Positions 1-6,242 of a stretch of 8,172 nucleotides of DNA are shown piece by piece (position 1 is the stretch's first letter; the number at the start of each line of letters is the position of its first letter). Where the stretch lies: assembly GCA_003857395.1 (NCBI GenBank), contig RPRC01000254.1:1-8172 (forward strand). The letters are read 5' to 3'. The position numbers were made by a program, and so were the translations under genes. The notes under the pieces were generated by a model. That model had not been told where the DNA came from, made no database searches, and was given only the letters and a program-made list of their open reading frames with translations. The DNA is from Geobacter sp. (GTDB lineage Bacteria > Desulfobacterota > Desulfuromonadia > Geobacterales > Geobacteraceae).

Positions 1-27
1 TATAGCAAGGGGCACATTGAGTGTCAA
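1..27 (-). promoter_or_regulatory. Sigma-70 promoter firing left out of the window (-10 cut by the edge)
   Basis: On the minus strand a perfect -35 box TTGACA (27 to 22) is followed by exactly 17 bases and then TATA at 4 to 1, where the window ends. The bases TGC directly precede TATA, which gives an extended -10 (TGn). Box identity and spacing are seen directly; the last two bases of the -10 are outside the window. It lies beyond the clpX terminator, so it should start a separate transcription unit to the left. The downstream gene is not visible. Confidence 0.6.
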
Positions 28-298
28 GTGTTTTTATCATGCTGATATAAGTAACAAAAAACTAAATTCGTGTTCAATGGTTTATTTCGAAAGTTTCAAC
101 TAACACTGCCTTTTCACCGCTTGGCAAAAACTGTTCAGCAAGAAATTGTCTTTGTATAGTCCCAGACCTAAAATCTCATCTAGATGACCGATAAGATGAT
201 TGGATATCCCTGCGAAGAAGTCTTCAAAAAGATCACTGAGAACCTTTTTTTGCTCTTTTAAGATCACTTTTACGAAAAACCAAAATTAACGTTAGGAC
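28..298. other. AT-rich gene-poor stretch downstream of clpX
   Basis: Between the clpX terminator and the leftmost promoter there is no recognisable gene. The stretch is clearly more AT-rich than the clp genes. The only reading frame of note is a 55-codon GTG-started frame on the minus strand (listed separately). No tRNA, insertion-sequence end or long repeat was seen; an 8-bp direct repeat AGATCACT (near 230 and 261) is short enough to be chance. lon often occupies this place after clpX in bacteria; nothing here resembles it. Confidence 0.5.
100..267 (-). CDS. Doubtful 55-codon ORF, unrecognised; possible gene remnant
   Basis: A minus-strand frame runs from GTG at 267 to TAG at 100 and encodes 55 residues, starting ILKEQKKVLSDLFEDF after the initiator and ending in KRQC. 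It is rich in hydrophobic and charged residues and looks more protein-like than random, with an amphipathic first half (KKVLSDLFEDFF). I do not recognise it. There is no Shine-Dalgarno sequence before the GTG, no ATG in frame, and the frame is closed by TAA ten codons further upstream. It could be a chance frame, a decayed remnant of a longer gene, or a small protein with a weak start. I favour remnant or chance. Confidence 0.2.
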   Translation of the reverse strand: MILKEQKKVLSDLFEDFFAGISNHLIGHLDEILGLGLYKDNFLLNSFCQAVKRQC

Positions 299-330
299 AA
301 AAGAGCGAATCTTGCATGATTCGCTCTTTT
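299..330 (-). terminator. Rho-independent terminator of the tig-clpP-clpX unit
   Basis: A perfect 13-bp stem (299-311 pairs with 318-330, arm sequence AAAAGAGCGAATC on the plus strand) encloses a 6-base loop. On the minus strand the stem ends in TTTT and begins with AAAA, so it can act in both directions. It starts 43 bases after the clpX stop, which suits it to end the operon. Confidence 0.85.
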
Positions 331-373
331 GCTACCCTTAGCTGATATTTTGCAACAATTCAACACCTTACAA

Positions 374-1627
374 TCAGGCGGATTCCGCCACATTTTCATA
401 AACGATTATCGGTTTTTCTTTATTGTAAATCACATCCTCGTGAATCACCACTTCCTTGACCAAGTTTTGGGAAGGGATGTCATACATCACATCAAGCATA
501 GCATTTTCGAGAATTGAACGAAGACCGCGAGCTCCTGTCTTACGCTTCAATGCTTCTTTTGCAATGGCAACGAGAGAACCATCGGTAAACTTGAGTTTAA
601 CATGTTCAAGATCAAACAACTTCTGATACTGCTTCACCAGAGCATTTTTCGGCTCCTTAAGGATCTGAACCATTGCCTCCTCATCAAGTTCACTGAGGGT
701 TGCAAGCACCGGGAGACGTCCAATGAATTCAGGGATGAACCCAAATCTGAGAAGATCTTCCGGTGTGGCTTCAGAAAGAAGCTCTCCAGCTCTTTTTTCT
801 ATCTTTTTCTTAACATCAGCACCGAACCCAAGCGTCTTCACGCCAATTCTCTGCTGAATTACATTATCAAGACCAGAAAAGGCCCCACCACAGATAAAGA
901 GGATCTCGGTAGTATCAACTTTCAGAAACTCCTGCTGAGGGTGCTTCCTGCCCCCCTTAGGCGGCACACTGGCTACCGTCCCCTCAATAATTTTCAGAAG
1001 GGCCTGCTGGACACCCTCACCGGAAACATCCCTGGTAATAGAGGGAGAATCTGATTTTCGTGCGATCTTGTCTATTTCATCGATATAGATAATGCCCTTC
1101 TGGGCCTTTTCCACATCATAATCGGCAGCCTGCAGGAGATTCAGGATAATGTTTTCCACATCCTCACCGACATAACCTGCTTCAGTGAGGTTCGTTGCAT
1201 CCGCCATTGCAAAGGGAACCTTGAGGATCCTCGCGAGGGTTTGAGCCAAGAGGGTCTTCCCTGAACCGGTCGGACCGAGGAGAAGAATATTGCTCTTCTG
1301 CATCTCGACTTCACCCGGTTTTTTTACCATCTCAATTCTCTTGTAGTGATTATAGACTGCTACGGCAAGAATTTTCTTAGCTCGCTCCTGTCCGATTACG
1401 TACTCGTCAAGAACTTCCTTGATCTCCAAAGGCTTGGGAAGTTTCTTGATATCCGGCCCCATTGCCTCTTCAAGCTTGGTCTCTTCGGCAATTATGTCGT
1501 TGCATAACTCTATGCACTCGTCACAAATATACACCGTAGGACCGGCGATGAGCTTCTTCACCTCGTCCTGACTCTTACCGCAGAACGAGCATGTCAGATT
1601 ATTCGATCTGTCATCTCGTCTGTTCAT
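374..1627 (-). CDS. clpX: ATP-dependent Clp protease ATP-binding subunit ClpX
   Basis: ClpX is the AAA+ unfoldase that recognises tagged or damaged cytoplasmic proteins, unfolds them with ATP and feeds them to ClpP. The 417-residue length is normal. The N-terminal zinc-binding domain has C13, C16, C35 and C38. Walker A is GPTGSGKT (118-125), the pore-1 loop is GYVGED (151-156), Walker B is IIYIDEIDK (179-187), the RKH pore loop is at 227-229 and the sensor-2 region is GARGLR (366-371). The ClpP-docking loop reads LGF (266-268) rather than the IGF of E. coli, a conservative change. The ATG at 1627 has GGGAGG six bases upstream, encoded in the last codons of clpP, and the two genes overlap by 4 bp (ATGA), which implies translational coupling. 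The downstream hairpin closes the operon. Confidence 0.98.
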   Translation of the reverse strand: MNRRDDRSNNLTCSFCGKSQDEVKKLIAGPTVYICDECIELCNDIIAEETKLEEAMGPDIKKLPKPLEIKEVLDEYVIGQERAKKILAVAVYNHYKRIEMVKKPGEVEMQKSNILLLGPTGSGKTLLAQTLARILKVPFAMADATNLTEAGYVGEDVENIILNLLQAADYDVEKAQKGIIYIDEIDKIARKSDSPSITRDVSGEGVQQALLKIIEGTVASVPPKGGRKHPQQEFLKVDTTEILFICGGAFSGLDNVIQQRIGVKTLGFGADVKKKIEKRAGELLSEATPEDLLRFGFIPEFIGRLPVLATLSELDEEAMVQILKEPKNALVKQYQKLFDLEHVKLKFTDGSLVAIAKEALKRKTGARGLRSILENAMLDVMYDIPSQNLVKEVVIHEDVIYNKEKPIIVYENVAESA

Positions 1628-2223
1628 TTTTGGCCTCCCGCTATGATATTCCTCGATATTATTTCATCTATAATACCATAACTTTTCGCATCTTCACCAG
1701 ACATAAAGTAATCACGCTCGGTGTCGTTTGCCACCTTCTCGATAGGCTGACCGGAGTGATCGGCCAAAAGCTGGCTTAATATCTCCTTCATCCGCAAGAT
1801 CTCCCGCGCATGAATGTGGATATCCGTCGCTTGACCCTGAAAGCCACCAAGTGGCTGATGAATCATTATCCTGGAGTTTTTCAGGCTATATCGTTTACTT
1901 TTTTCTCCTGCAGCAAGTAATAGCGCCGCCATAGAAGCTGCCTGACCAACACATATGGTTGAGACAGGCGCTTTGATATACTGCATAGTATCATAGATTG
2001 CCATTCCTGAGGTAACCACACCACCCGGCGAATTAATGTAGAGGTGAATATCCTTGTCCGGATCCTCAGCCTCAAGAAATAGAAGCTGGGCGATGATAAG
2101 GTTTGCGATTTGGTCGTCAATGGCGCCGCCAAGGAAGATAATCCTGTCCTTCAGTAGCCTGGAATAAATATCATACGACCGCTCGCCTCTCCCGCTCTGC
2201 TCGACAACAATTGGTACCAGCAT
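1624..2223 (-). CDS. clpP: ATP-dependent Clp protease proteolytic subunit ClpP
   Basis: ClpP forms the tetradecameric serine protease barrel of the ClpXP complex. Starting at ATG 2223 the protein has 199 residues and begins [20 protein letters not shown], the usual mature ClpP N-terminus. The catalytic triad is S97 (GQAASMAA), H122 (MIHQP) and D171 (ERDYFMS), the same numbers as in mature E. coli ClpP, so no long propeptide is present. The frame is open back to a GTG at 2262, but that start has no ribosome binding site and the extra residues end in GGG, which is simply the translated AGGAGG. It sits 51 bases after tig and overlaps clpX by 4 bp. Nothing is missing from the fold. Confidence 0.97.
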   Translation of the reverse strand: MLVPIVVEQSGRGERSYDIYSRLLKDRIIFLGGAIDDQIANLIIAQLLFLEAEDPDKDIHLYINSPGGVVTSGMAIYDTMQYIKAPVSTICVGQAASMAALLLAAGEKSKRYSLKNSRIMIHQPLGGFQGQATDIHIHAREILRMKEILSQLLADHSGQPIEKVANDTERDYFMSGEDAKSYGIIDEIISRNIIAGGQK

Positions 2224-2227
2224 ACCG

Positions 2228-2233
2228 CCTCCT
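2228..2233 (-). promoter_or_regulatory. Ribosome binding site that fixes the clpP start
   Basis: A perfect AGGAGG on the minus strand stands 4 bases before the ATG at 2223. The alternative upstream GTG at 2262 is preceded by a pyrimidine-rich stretch with no such match. The short spacing is slightly below the usual 5 to 9 bases. Confidence 0.8.
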
Positions 2234-2274
2234 GTGACGTGTGCCTCTTTCGATCTTCCCACAAGAAAAGAAAA

Positions 2275-3576
2275 TTACTCCGACTGCTTCTCAACCTCTG
2301 ACACAGTAGCCTGGCTCAGAAGGAAATCAATAACCTTGTCTTCTCTCATCTGCATGATAAGAGTATCTTTTGCGTAAGGATTTGACTGGTAAATCCCGAA
2401 GACAATCTCGAAGTCCTTGTTTGCCCGGGCGGCAATGTCTCTAATCTTTTCTTCTATTTCAGCGTCTTCGACGGCAATTTCTTCCTTTTCGGCAATTGCA
2501 GCAAGAAGTAAAGAACCTTTCACCTGGTTAACCGCAACACTTCGTGACTGCTCTCGTATTTTTTCTTCACTGGTTCCAAGCTGTTCAAAGGACATATTTT
2601 GGCCGGCAAGGTTGCTCTTCATATTTTCGATCAGAACGTTGAGTTGCTTTTCGACCATCGCTTCTGGAACTTCGAATTCGTGTTTTTCGATTAAAGCCTT
2701 TACGAGGTTGTCACGCACTTCGTTTTCGATTTTCTGGACTTCTTCTTTTTCAAACACCTCGGATATCCGTGCCCTGAGTTCGCCAATGCTTTCAAACGAA
2801 CCAAGCTGTTTTGCAAACTCATCATCTAGGGGAGGAAGTTCTTTGGCTTTGATCTCTTTAAGTTTCACATCAAAGGTAACATCTTTGCCAGCCAACTCGG
2901 CATTTCCATAATCCGCGGGAAAAGTAACTTTCACATCCCGGGCATCACCGGGAGACATGCCGACAACCTGAGCCTCAAATCCCGGGATAAAGGTGTTTGA
3001 TCCCAACTGAAGCTGATAATCCTGAGCCTCGCCTCTTTCAAAGGGTACCCCGTCAAGGAATCCCTTGAAATCGATGGATACGAAGTCGCCATCCTTCGCG
3101 GGTCGGGCGTCTTCCACAGCCTTTAACTGCCCCATACCCTCCTGGAGTTCCACGATTCTCGCGTCGACAACTTTCTCATCAGCAACCAGCTTCCGTTTCT
3201 CAACCTTGATGCCGAGATATTCTTTCAACTCAATTTCCGGGGCAGTCTCGAAGACTGCTGCATATTGAAAGGATTCTCCCGGCTTCAATGGATCACTTTC
3301 AAACTCTGGTTGTGAAACAGGCAGTATTTTCTTATCAATCAAGGCTTTAAAGTAGGTATCGTTGATGAGGTTCTTCAGAGCATCTGCATGCATTCTTTCA
3401 CTATAGTGTTTTTCTATAATGGCCCTGGGCACCTTGCCTTTTCTGAAACCCTTGATGGTAACGGTTTTCTTGATTTCTTCATACACCTTCTCGATTTCTT
3501 TGGAAACACGCTCGGAAGGGATTTCAAAGGATATTTTCTTTTTAATCGGGCTAAGATTCTCGACATTGACAAGCAT
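2275..3576 (-). CDS. tig: Trigger factor, ribosome-bound chaperone and peptidyl-prolyl isomerase
   Basis: Trigger factor binds the ribosome near the exit tunnel and shields and folds nascent chains. All three domains are visible in 433 residues, the usual size. The ribosome-binding N domain carries the signature GFRKGKVP at 43-50. The FKBP-type isomerase domain spans about 161-244 (DGDFVSIDFKG, then LGSNTFIPGFE). The helical C-terminal chaperone arms run from about 250 to the end and are rich in E and K. ATG at 3576 has GAGG seven bases upstream and the N-terminus MLVNVENLSP aligns with the family start. It is the first protein gene after the tRNA cluster and heads tig-clpP-clpX, a classic order in bacteria that groups folding and degradation. 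Transcription may come from a weak local promoter or by readthrough from the tRNAs. Confidence 0.97.
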   Translation of the reverse strand: MLVNVENLSPIKKKISFEIPSERVSKEIEKVYEEIKKTVTIKGFRKGKVPRAIIEKHYSERMHADALKNLINDTYFKALIDKKILPVSQPEFESDPLKPGESFQYAAVFETAPEIELKEYLGIKVEKRKLVADEKVVDARIVELQEGMGQLKAVEDARPAKDGDFVSIDFKGFLDGVPFERGEAQDYQLQLGSNTFIPGFEAQVVGMSPGDARDVKVTFPADYGNAELAGKDVTFDVKLKEIKAKELPPLDDEFAKQLGSFESIGELRARISEVFEKEEVQKIENEVRDNLVKALIEKHEFEVPEAMVEKQLNVLIENMKSNLAGQNMSFEQLGTSEEKIREQSRSVAVNQVKGSLLLAAIAEKEEIAVEDAEIEEKIRDIAARANKDFEIVFGIYQSNPYAKDTLIMQMREDKVIDFLLSQATVSEVEKQSE

Positions 3577-3620
3577 GGAATTACCTCACTCATTTTCTCT
3601 ATTCGAATTCTTAGAAGAAT

Positions 3621-3648
3621 ATTCTAGTTGGAATCGGGATTTCGGCAG
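3621..3648 (-). promoter_or_regulatory. Weak candidate sigma-70 promoter of tig-clpP-clpX
   Basis: On the minus strand TAGAAT (3626 to 3621) matches the -10 consensus at five of six positions. CTGCCG (3648 to 3643), 16 bases upstream, matches the -35 at only three. It lies 45 bases before the tig start. I saw no heat-shock (sigma-32) or CIRCE element. The poor -35 leaves open that the operon relies mainly on the upstream tRNA promoter. Confidence 0.3.
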
Positions 3649-3676
3649 GAATTTTTCCGCAATTGTGCGGATAATT

Positions 3677-3761
3677 TGGTGCGAGAGAGGGGAGTTGAAC
3701 CCCTAAGCCTTTCGGCGCTGGATCCTAAGTCCAGTGCGTCTGCCAGTTCCGCCACTCTCGC
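3677..3761 (-). tRNA. tRNA-Leu(UAG)
   Basis: The acceptor stem GCGAGAG pairs perfectly with CTCTCGC, the discriminator is A and CCA is encoded (3679 to 3677). The anticodon stem CTGGA/TCCAG holds the loop CTTAGGA with anticodon TAG. The long variable arm GCGCCGAAAGGCT and the T loop GGTTCAACTCC are typical of class II leucine tRNA. It is the last tRNA of the cluster, followed about 100 bases later by tig. Confidence 0.96.
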
Positions 3762-3780
3762 AATTAATTTCGATAATATG

Positions 3781-3808
3781 AATAAGCCCCGTGACTACGG
3801 GGCCTATT
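3781..3808. terminator. Hairpin between tRNA-His and tRNA-Leu, possible terminator or processing signal
   Basis: GCCCCGT (3786-3792) pairs perfectly with ACGGGGC (3797-3803) around a 4-base loop. After one mismatch the stem extends through AATA/TATT. The flanking T-runs are short on both strands (CTATTTT on plus, TTATTC on minus), so termination would be inefficient. Its place inside a co-oriented tRNA cluster suggests partial attenuation or a processing element. Structure is seen; function is inferred. Confidence 0.45.
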
Positions 3809-3813
3809 TTAAA

Positions 3814-3890
3814 TGGGGTGGCTGATGGGATTTGAACCCACGAATGAACGAGTCACAGTCGTTTGTGTTAACCGCTTCACCACAGCCACC
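3814..3890 (-). tRNA. tRNA-His(GUG)
   Basis: The anticodon stem AACGA/TCGTT encloses CTGTGAC with anticodon GTG. The extra 5' G (position -1, base 3890) stands opposite C73, the identity element of histidine tRNA, so the acceptor reads GGTGGCTG against CAGCCACC. CCA is encoded (3816 to 3814). The T loop GTTCAAATC is normal. Confidence 0.96.
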
Positions 3891-3906
3891 ATAAAGATTA
3901 TTCAAT

Positions 3907-3983
<77 letters not shown>

Positions 3984-3987
3984 AAAA

Positions 3988-4065
3988 TGGTCGGGGTGAG
4001 AGGATTCGAACCTCCGGCCCCCTGCTCCCAAGGCAGGTGCGCTAGCCAGGCTGCGCTACACCCCG
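3988..4065 (-). tRNA. tRNA-Pro(UGG)
   Basis: The acceptor CGGGGTG pairs with CACCCCG, the discriminator is A and CCA is encoded (3990 to 3988). The anticodon stem CCTGC/GCAGG encloses CTTGGGA with anticodon TGG. The C1-G72 pair and A73 are usual for bacterial proline tRNA. It is the first tRNA after the promoter at 4080-4108. Confidence 0.96.
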
Positions 4066-4079
4066 ATAAAAAGAGCATA

Positions 4080-4108
4080 TTTATAGCATGGAATCAGGAG
4101 GAGCGCAA
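4080..4108 (-). promoter_or_regulatory. Strong promoter of the Pro-Arg-His-Leu tRNA cluster
   Basis: On the minus strand TTGCGC (4108 to 4103; four of six matches) is followed by exactly 17 bases and TATAAA (4085 to 4080; five of six). TGC directly before TATAAA makes an extended -10. The -10 ends 14 bases before the first base of tRNA-Pro, so the leader would be only a few bases long. It could also feed tig-clpP-clpX by readthrough. Confidence 0.7.
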
Positions 4109-4146
4109 GACTTTTTTTATCCATCATTGCTGCGAGAAAAAAAGTC
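4109..4146. repeat. 10-bp inverted repeat across the rdgB stop
   Basis: GACTTTTTTT (4109-4118) and AAAAAAAGTC (4137-4146) are exact reverse complements separated by 18 bases. The arms cover the last rdgB codons, the TAA and the following bases. The stem is nearly all A-T and no T-run follows it on the minus strand, so it is a poor terminator. It directly abuts the -35 box of the tRNA promoter. Confidence 0.4.
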
Positions 4147-4716
4147 CCGTAATTTCAACAAAGCCATACCCCTGTGGCTGATTCCGTTTTTGACTTCATC
4201 GCCCAGTTCCGCCAATGTTTTCCCGTATTCAGGAAGCAAAAAAAGTGGATCATAGCCAAACCCTCCGCCCCCCCGGGGGGAATCGAGCAGCGTTCCGTTC
4301 AACGTACCACAAAAAGTTCTGCATGTGCCATCAGGGAAACAAAGTGCAACAGCACAGTAAAAAAAACAAGATCTCTGCCGGGCCGTAAAGCCTGCCATTT
4401 CCTTAAGAAGCTTCTGATTATTTTCCGCATCACTGGCTCCAATTCCCGAATATCTTGCCGAGAGAATTCCCGGGTGCCCTCCGAGAGCGGTAACAACAAG
4501 ACCGGAATCATCAGCAATTGACGGAATTCCTGTTGCTCGCGCAGCAGTCATGGCTTTCTTGCAGGCATTCTCTTCAAAAGTGAGCCCATCCTCAATTACC
4601 TCAGGAAGATCGGGAAAATCCGCAAGACAATACAGACGATCGACACAACCGGCAAGAATTTGTCGAATTTCGTTCATCTTTCCCTTGTTCCCTGTGGCTA
4701 CAAGCAGTTCTTTCAT
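4117..4716 (-). CDS. rdgB: XTP/dITP pyrophosphatase (RdgB/HAM1 family)
   Basis: The enzyme hydrolyses non-canonical purine triphosphates (XTP, dITP, ITP) to monophosphate and pyrophosphate, keeping them out of DNA and RNA in the cytoplasm. At 199 residues it has normal length. Family motifs are TGNKGK at 8-13, FEENACKKA at 48-56, DDSGL at 69-73 with D70 the likely general base, GGFGYDP at 151-157 and SHRGMAL at 180-186. Its ATG overlaps the rph stop by 4 bp (ATGA) with no clear ribosome binding site, so translation is probably coupled to rph. An oddity is the C7G6 run at 4268-4280, which encodes the PRGGGG just before the conserved GYDP and would be prone to slippage. Confidence 0.95.
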   Translation of the reverse strand: MKELLVATGNKGKMNEIRQILAGCVDRLYCLADFPDLPEVIEDGLTFEENACKKAMTAARATGIPSIADDSGLVVTALGGHPGILSARYSGIGASDAENNQKLLKEMAGFTARQRSCFFYCAVALCFPDGTCRTFCGTLNGTLLDSPRGGGGFGYDPLFLLPEYGKTLAELGDEVKNGISHRGMALLKLRDFFSRSNDG

Positions 4717-5429
4717 TGACTGAGCGTCTCGATCTGGATTTCAAACAAACGCTGAATCCCTGACACAGCAAAGGAGCGCATTGCATCCATCTCCTCAATG
4801 CCAAAGGGCTTTGTTTCCGCAGTACCCTGAACTTCGACAAAACGATTTGAGGAGGTCATGACATAATTCATATCGACTTCTGCCGAAGAATCCTCTTCAT
4901 AATTCAGGTCAAGTAAAACCACTCCACCAACGATTCCGACACTGACTGCGGCAACTGCTTCTATCAGGGGGTTTAGCAACAAAACTTTCGCAGAACATAG
5001 TTTCTGCACTGCATCGGCCAATGCCACATAAGCGCCGGTGATTGAGGCGGTTCGAGTCCCGCCATCGGCCTGGATCACATCACAGTCAATAAAGATCGTC
5101 CGCTCCCCAAGAATTGCCAAATCAGTTACCGCTCGCAACGAACGTCCGATAAGTCGTTGAATCTCGTGAGTTCGACCACCCACTTTCCCCCGGGAAGACT
5201 CCCGTGAAGAACGAGTTTGCGTAGCACGAGGCAACATGGAATATTCCGCGGTCAACCACCCGGACCCTTTCCCCCGCAAAAAAGAAGGGACTCCATCTTC
5301 AACAGAAGCAGTACAAATAACCTTGGTATTGCCGAATTCCACCAAAACAGAGCCTTCGGCATATTTTGTATAGTTTCGAGTAATTTTTACTTCTCTGAGG
5401 CAGTCTGCCCCGTGCTCCGGTCCACGCAT
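4713..5429 (-). CDS. rph: Ribonuclease PH
   Basis: RNase PH is a phosphate-dependent 3' exoribonuclease that trims tRNA precursors to the mature end. From ATG 5429 it has 238 residues, the standard size. With this start the phosphate-binding arginine falls at R86 ([18 protein letters not shown]) and the GGTR arginine at R126, as in characterised homologues, and the acidic residues D180 and D186 sit in [13 protein letters not shown]. The longer open frame to 5504 adds 25 residues with no family match, and GGGAG stands five bases before the chosen ATG. The usual N-terminal arginine of the MRPxxR motif appears as H6 here (MRGPEH). It overlaps rdgB by 4 bp, a frequent pairing. Its tRNA substrates are encoded just downstream. 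A leader of about 180 bases precedes it. Confidence 0.95.
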   Translation of the reverse strand: MRGPEHGADCLREVKITRNYTKYAEGSVLVEFGNTKVICTASVEDGVPSFLRGKGSGWLTAEYSMLPRATQTRSSRESSRGKVGGRTHEIQRLIGRSLRAVTDLAILGERTIFIDCDVIQADGGTRTASITGAYVALADAVQKLCSAKVLLLNPLIEAVAAVSVGIVGGVVLLDLNYEEDSSAEVDMNYVMTSSNRFVEVQGTAETKPFGIEEMDAMRSFAVSGIQRLFEIQIETLSQ

Positions 5430-5434
5430 AATAT

Positions 5435-5439
5435 CTCCC
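5435..5439 (-). promoter_or_regulatory. Ribosome binding site that fixes the rph start
   Basis: GGGAG on the minus strand lies five bases before ATG 5429. The in-frame ATG at 5444 has no space for such a site, and the family numbering (R86, R126) supports 5429. Confidence 0.7.
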
Positions 5440-5616
5440 AACATCTCCGACGACAATCCACACCGAAGTAATCTCTCCAAAAACCAGGCGCAGAGAAGAA
5501 GCACCAGAATCTGGATTCAATAAACTCAACAAACACCCTGCAGGACAGCAATTCGACAGCACCAATCACAAAACGGCAGGGACAAACGGGAAACCACCTC
5601 ATCTCCACCCCGTTAA

Positions 5617-5646
5617 AAGCTAGCTTAACTACCGCCACTTTGTCAA
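5617..5646 (-). promoter_or_regulatory. Candidate promoter of rph-rdgB with overlapping palindrome
   Basis: A perfect TTGACA (5646 to 5641, minus strand) is followed after 18 bases by TAGCTT (5622 to 5617), a weak -10 with three of six matches. The -10 lies inside the perfect palindrome AAGCTAGCTT, itself flanked by GTT and TTAAC, so a repressor could bind there. Transcripts would carry a leader of roughly 180 bases; I saw no gene in the leader that is not a shadow of rph. Confidence 0.4.
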
Positions 5647-5674
5647 CAGAGAAGGGAAAAAGATCCCGCATAAC

Positions 5675-5710
5675 AAAAAAGGGCCTGTACACGATAGGCA
5701 CAGACCCTTT
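5675..5710 (-). terminator. Rho-independent terminator of the DUF4242 gene
   Basis: AAAGGG and CTGT (5678-5683, 5685-5688) pair with ACAG and CCCTTT (5700-5703, 5705-5710) with one mismatch and an 11-base loop. On the minus strand the stem runs straight into six T residues (5680 to 5675), the classic form. It lies about 50 bases after the DUF4242 stop and separates that gene from rph. Confidence 0.85.
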
Positions 5711-5762
5711 ATTTTAGCTTCAGCCGTGGAGCAACATGGCATTACATTGTTTTTCCTTGGAA

Positions 5763-6035
5763 CTATTCTGCTGTCGTGGGATCTATCATCCGCTTCACTT
5801 CGGAAACACTGTTTGCCGGGAAACCGCCACGCTTTGCATGCTCCAGCACCATTTCTTTATTCGGGGCAATGTAAACGCAGTAAATTTTGTCTTCAGTCAC
5901 ATAACTCTGTACCCACTGCACCTCGGGACCAAGCTCTTTGAGAACGCTGCAGGACTTCTGGGAAATTCCCTGCATGTCCTCAGGGCCTATATTCCCTGCA
6001 CCTGGAATTTCTCTCTCGATAACGTACTTCGGCAT
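5763..6035 (-). CDS. Small DUF4242-family protein, function unknown
   Basis: The 90-residue product begins MPKYVIEREIPGAGN and matches my memory of the DUF4242 family (ferredoxin-like fold; one Streptomyces member was reported to bind nickel). The family call rests on the pattern of IEREIPGAG, a central SYVTEDKIYCVYIAP and HAKRGGFPANSV near the end. It has two cysteines (C29, C53) and one histidine (H66) but no classic metal-binding motif or signal peptide, so it should be cytoplasmic. ATG 6035 has AAGGAG six bases upstream. It has its own promoter and terminator, so it is monocistronic. Its substrate or partner is unknown, and its position beside an AmiS/UreI channel is suggestive only. Confidence 0.8.
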   Translation of the reverse strand: MPKYVIEREIPGAGNIGPEDMQGISQKSCSVLKELGPEVQWVQSYVTEDKIYCVYIAPNKEMVLEHAKRGGFPANSVSEVKRMIDPTTAE

Positions 6036-6088
6036 TGCCTACTCCTTTTCGTTACGGAAATGTGAAGTTGCCTTTTTCTGCATGTGTG

Positions 6089-6117
6089 ATTGTATCAGGC
6101 AACCCATAAAATGCAAA
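6089..6117 (-). promoter_or_regulatory. Sigma-70 promoter of the DUF4242 gene
   Basis: On the minus strand TTTGCA (6117 to 6112; four of six) is followed by 17 bases and TACAAT (6094 to 6089; five of six). TGA directly upstream of TACAAT gives an extended -10. It sits about 55 bases before the start codon. Confidence 0.6.
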
Positions 6118-6180
6118 CCATTTTTCTCATTAAAAACTGAGCGCCCAATACTGAAAAATACCTCACATCCACTTGAAACG

Positions 6181-6214
6181 AAAACCGCCCACCCCGGATC
6201 CGGGACAGGCGGTT
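6181..6214 (-). terminator. Terminator of the AmiS/UreI-family gene
   Basis: AACCGCC (6183-6189) pairs with GGCGGTT (6208-6214). The loop contains a second perfect palindrome, CCCGGATCCGGG, which can extend the stem. On the minus strand GGTTTTCGTTT follows, a usable if broken T-run. It begins about 30 bases after the stop codon. Confidence 0.75.
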
Positions 6215-6242
6215 ATTCTTTTCCTGCGCTCAACTTGTCATT

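Noticed and set aside
602..1054. 150-codon plus-strand frame inside clpX
   Set aside because: Antisense shadow of clpX; composition and lack of a ribosome binding site argue against it.
2224..2262. Longer ClpP starting at GTG 2262 with 13 extra residues
   Set aside because: No ribosome binding site before the GTG, whereas AGGAGG precedes ATG 2223, and the triad numbering fits the shorter form.
2417..2911. 164-codon plus-strand frame inside tig
   Set aside because: Serine-rich antisense shadow of the trigger factor gene without a start signal.
3657..3670. CCGCA/TGCGG hairpin just after tRNA-Leu as a terminator
   Set aside because: The 5-bp stem is followed by A residues, not T, on the transcribed strand.
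5430..5504. Longer RNase PH with a 25-residue N-terminal extension
   Set aside because: The extension has no family counterpart; GGGAG before 5429 and the R86 and R126 numbering support the shorter protein.
5387..5701. 104-codon minus-strand frame upstream of and overlapping rph
   Set aside because: It overlaps rph in another frame, runs through the terminator of the DUF4242 gene and its promoter region, and has no recognisable protein features.
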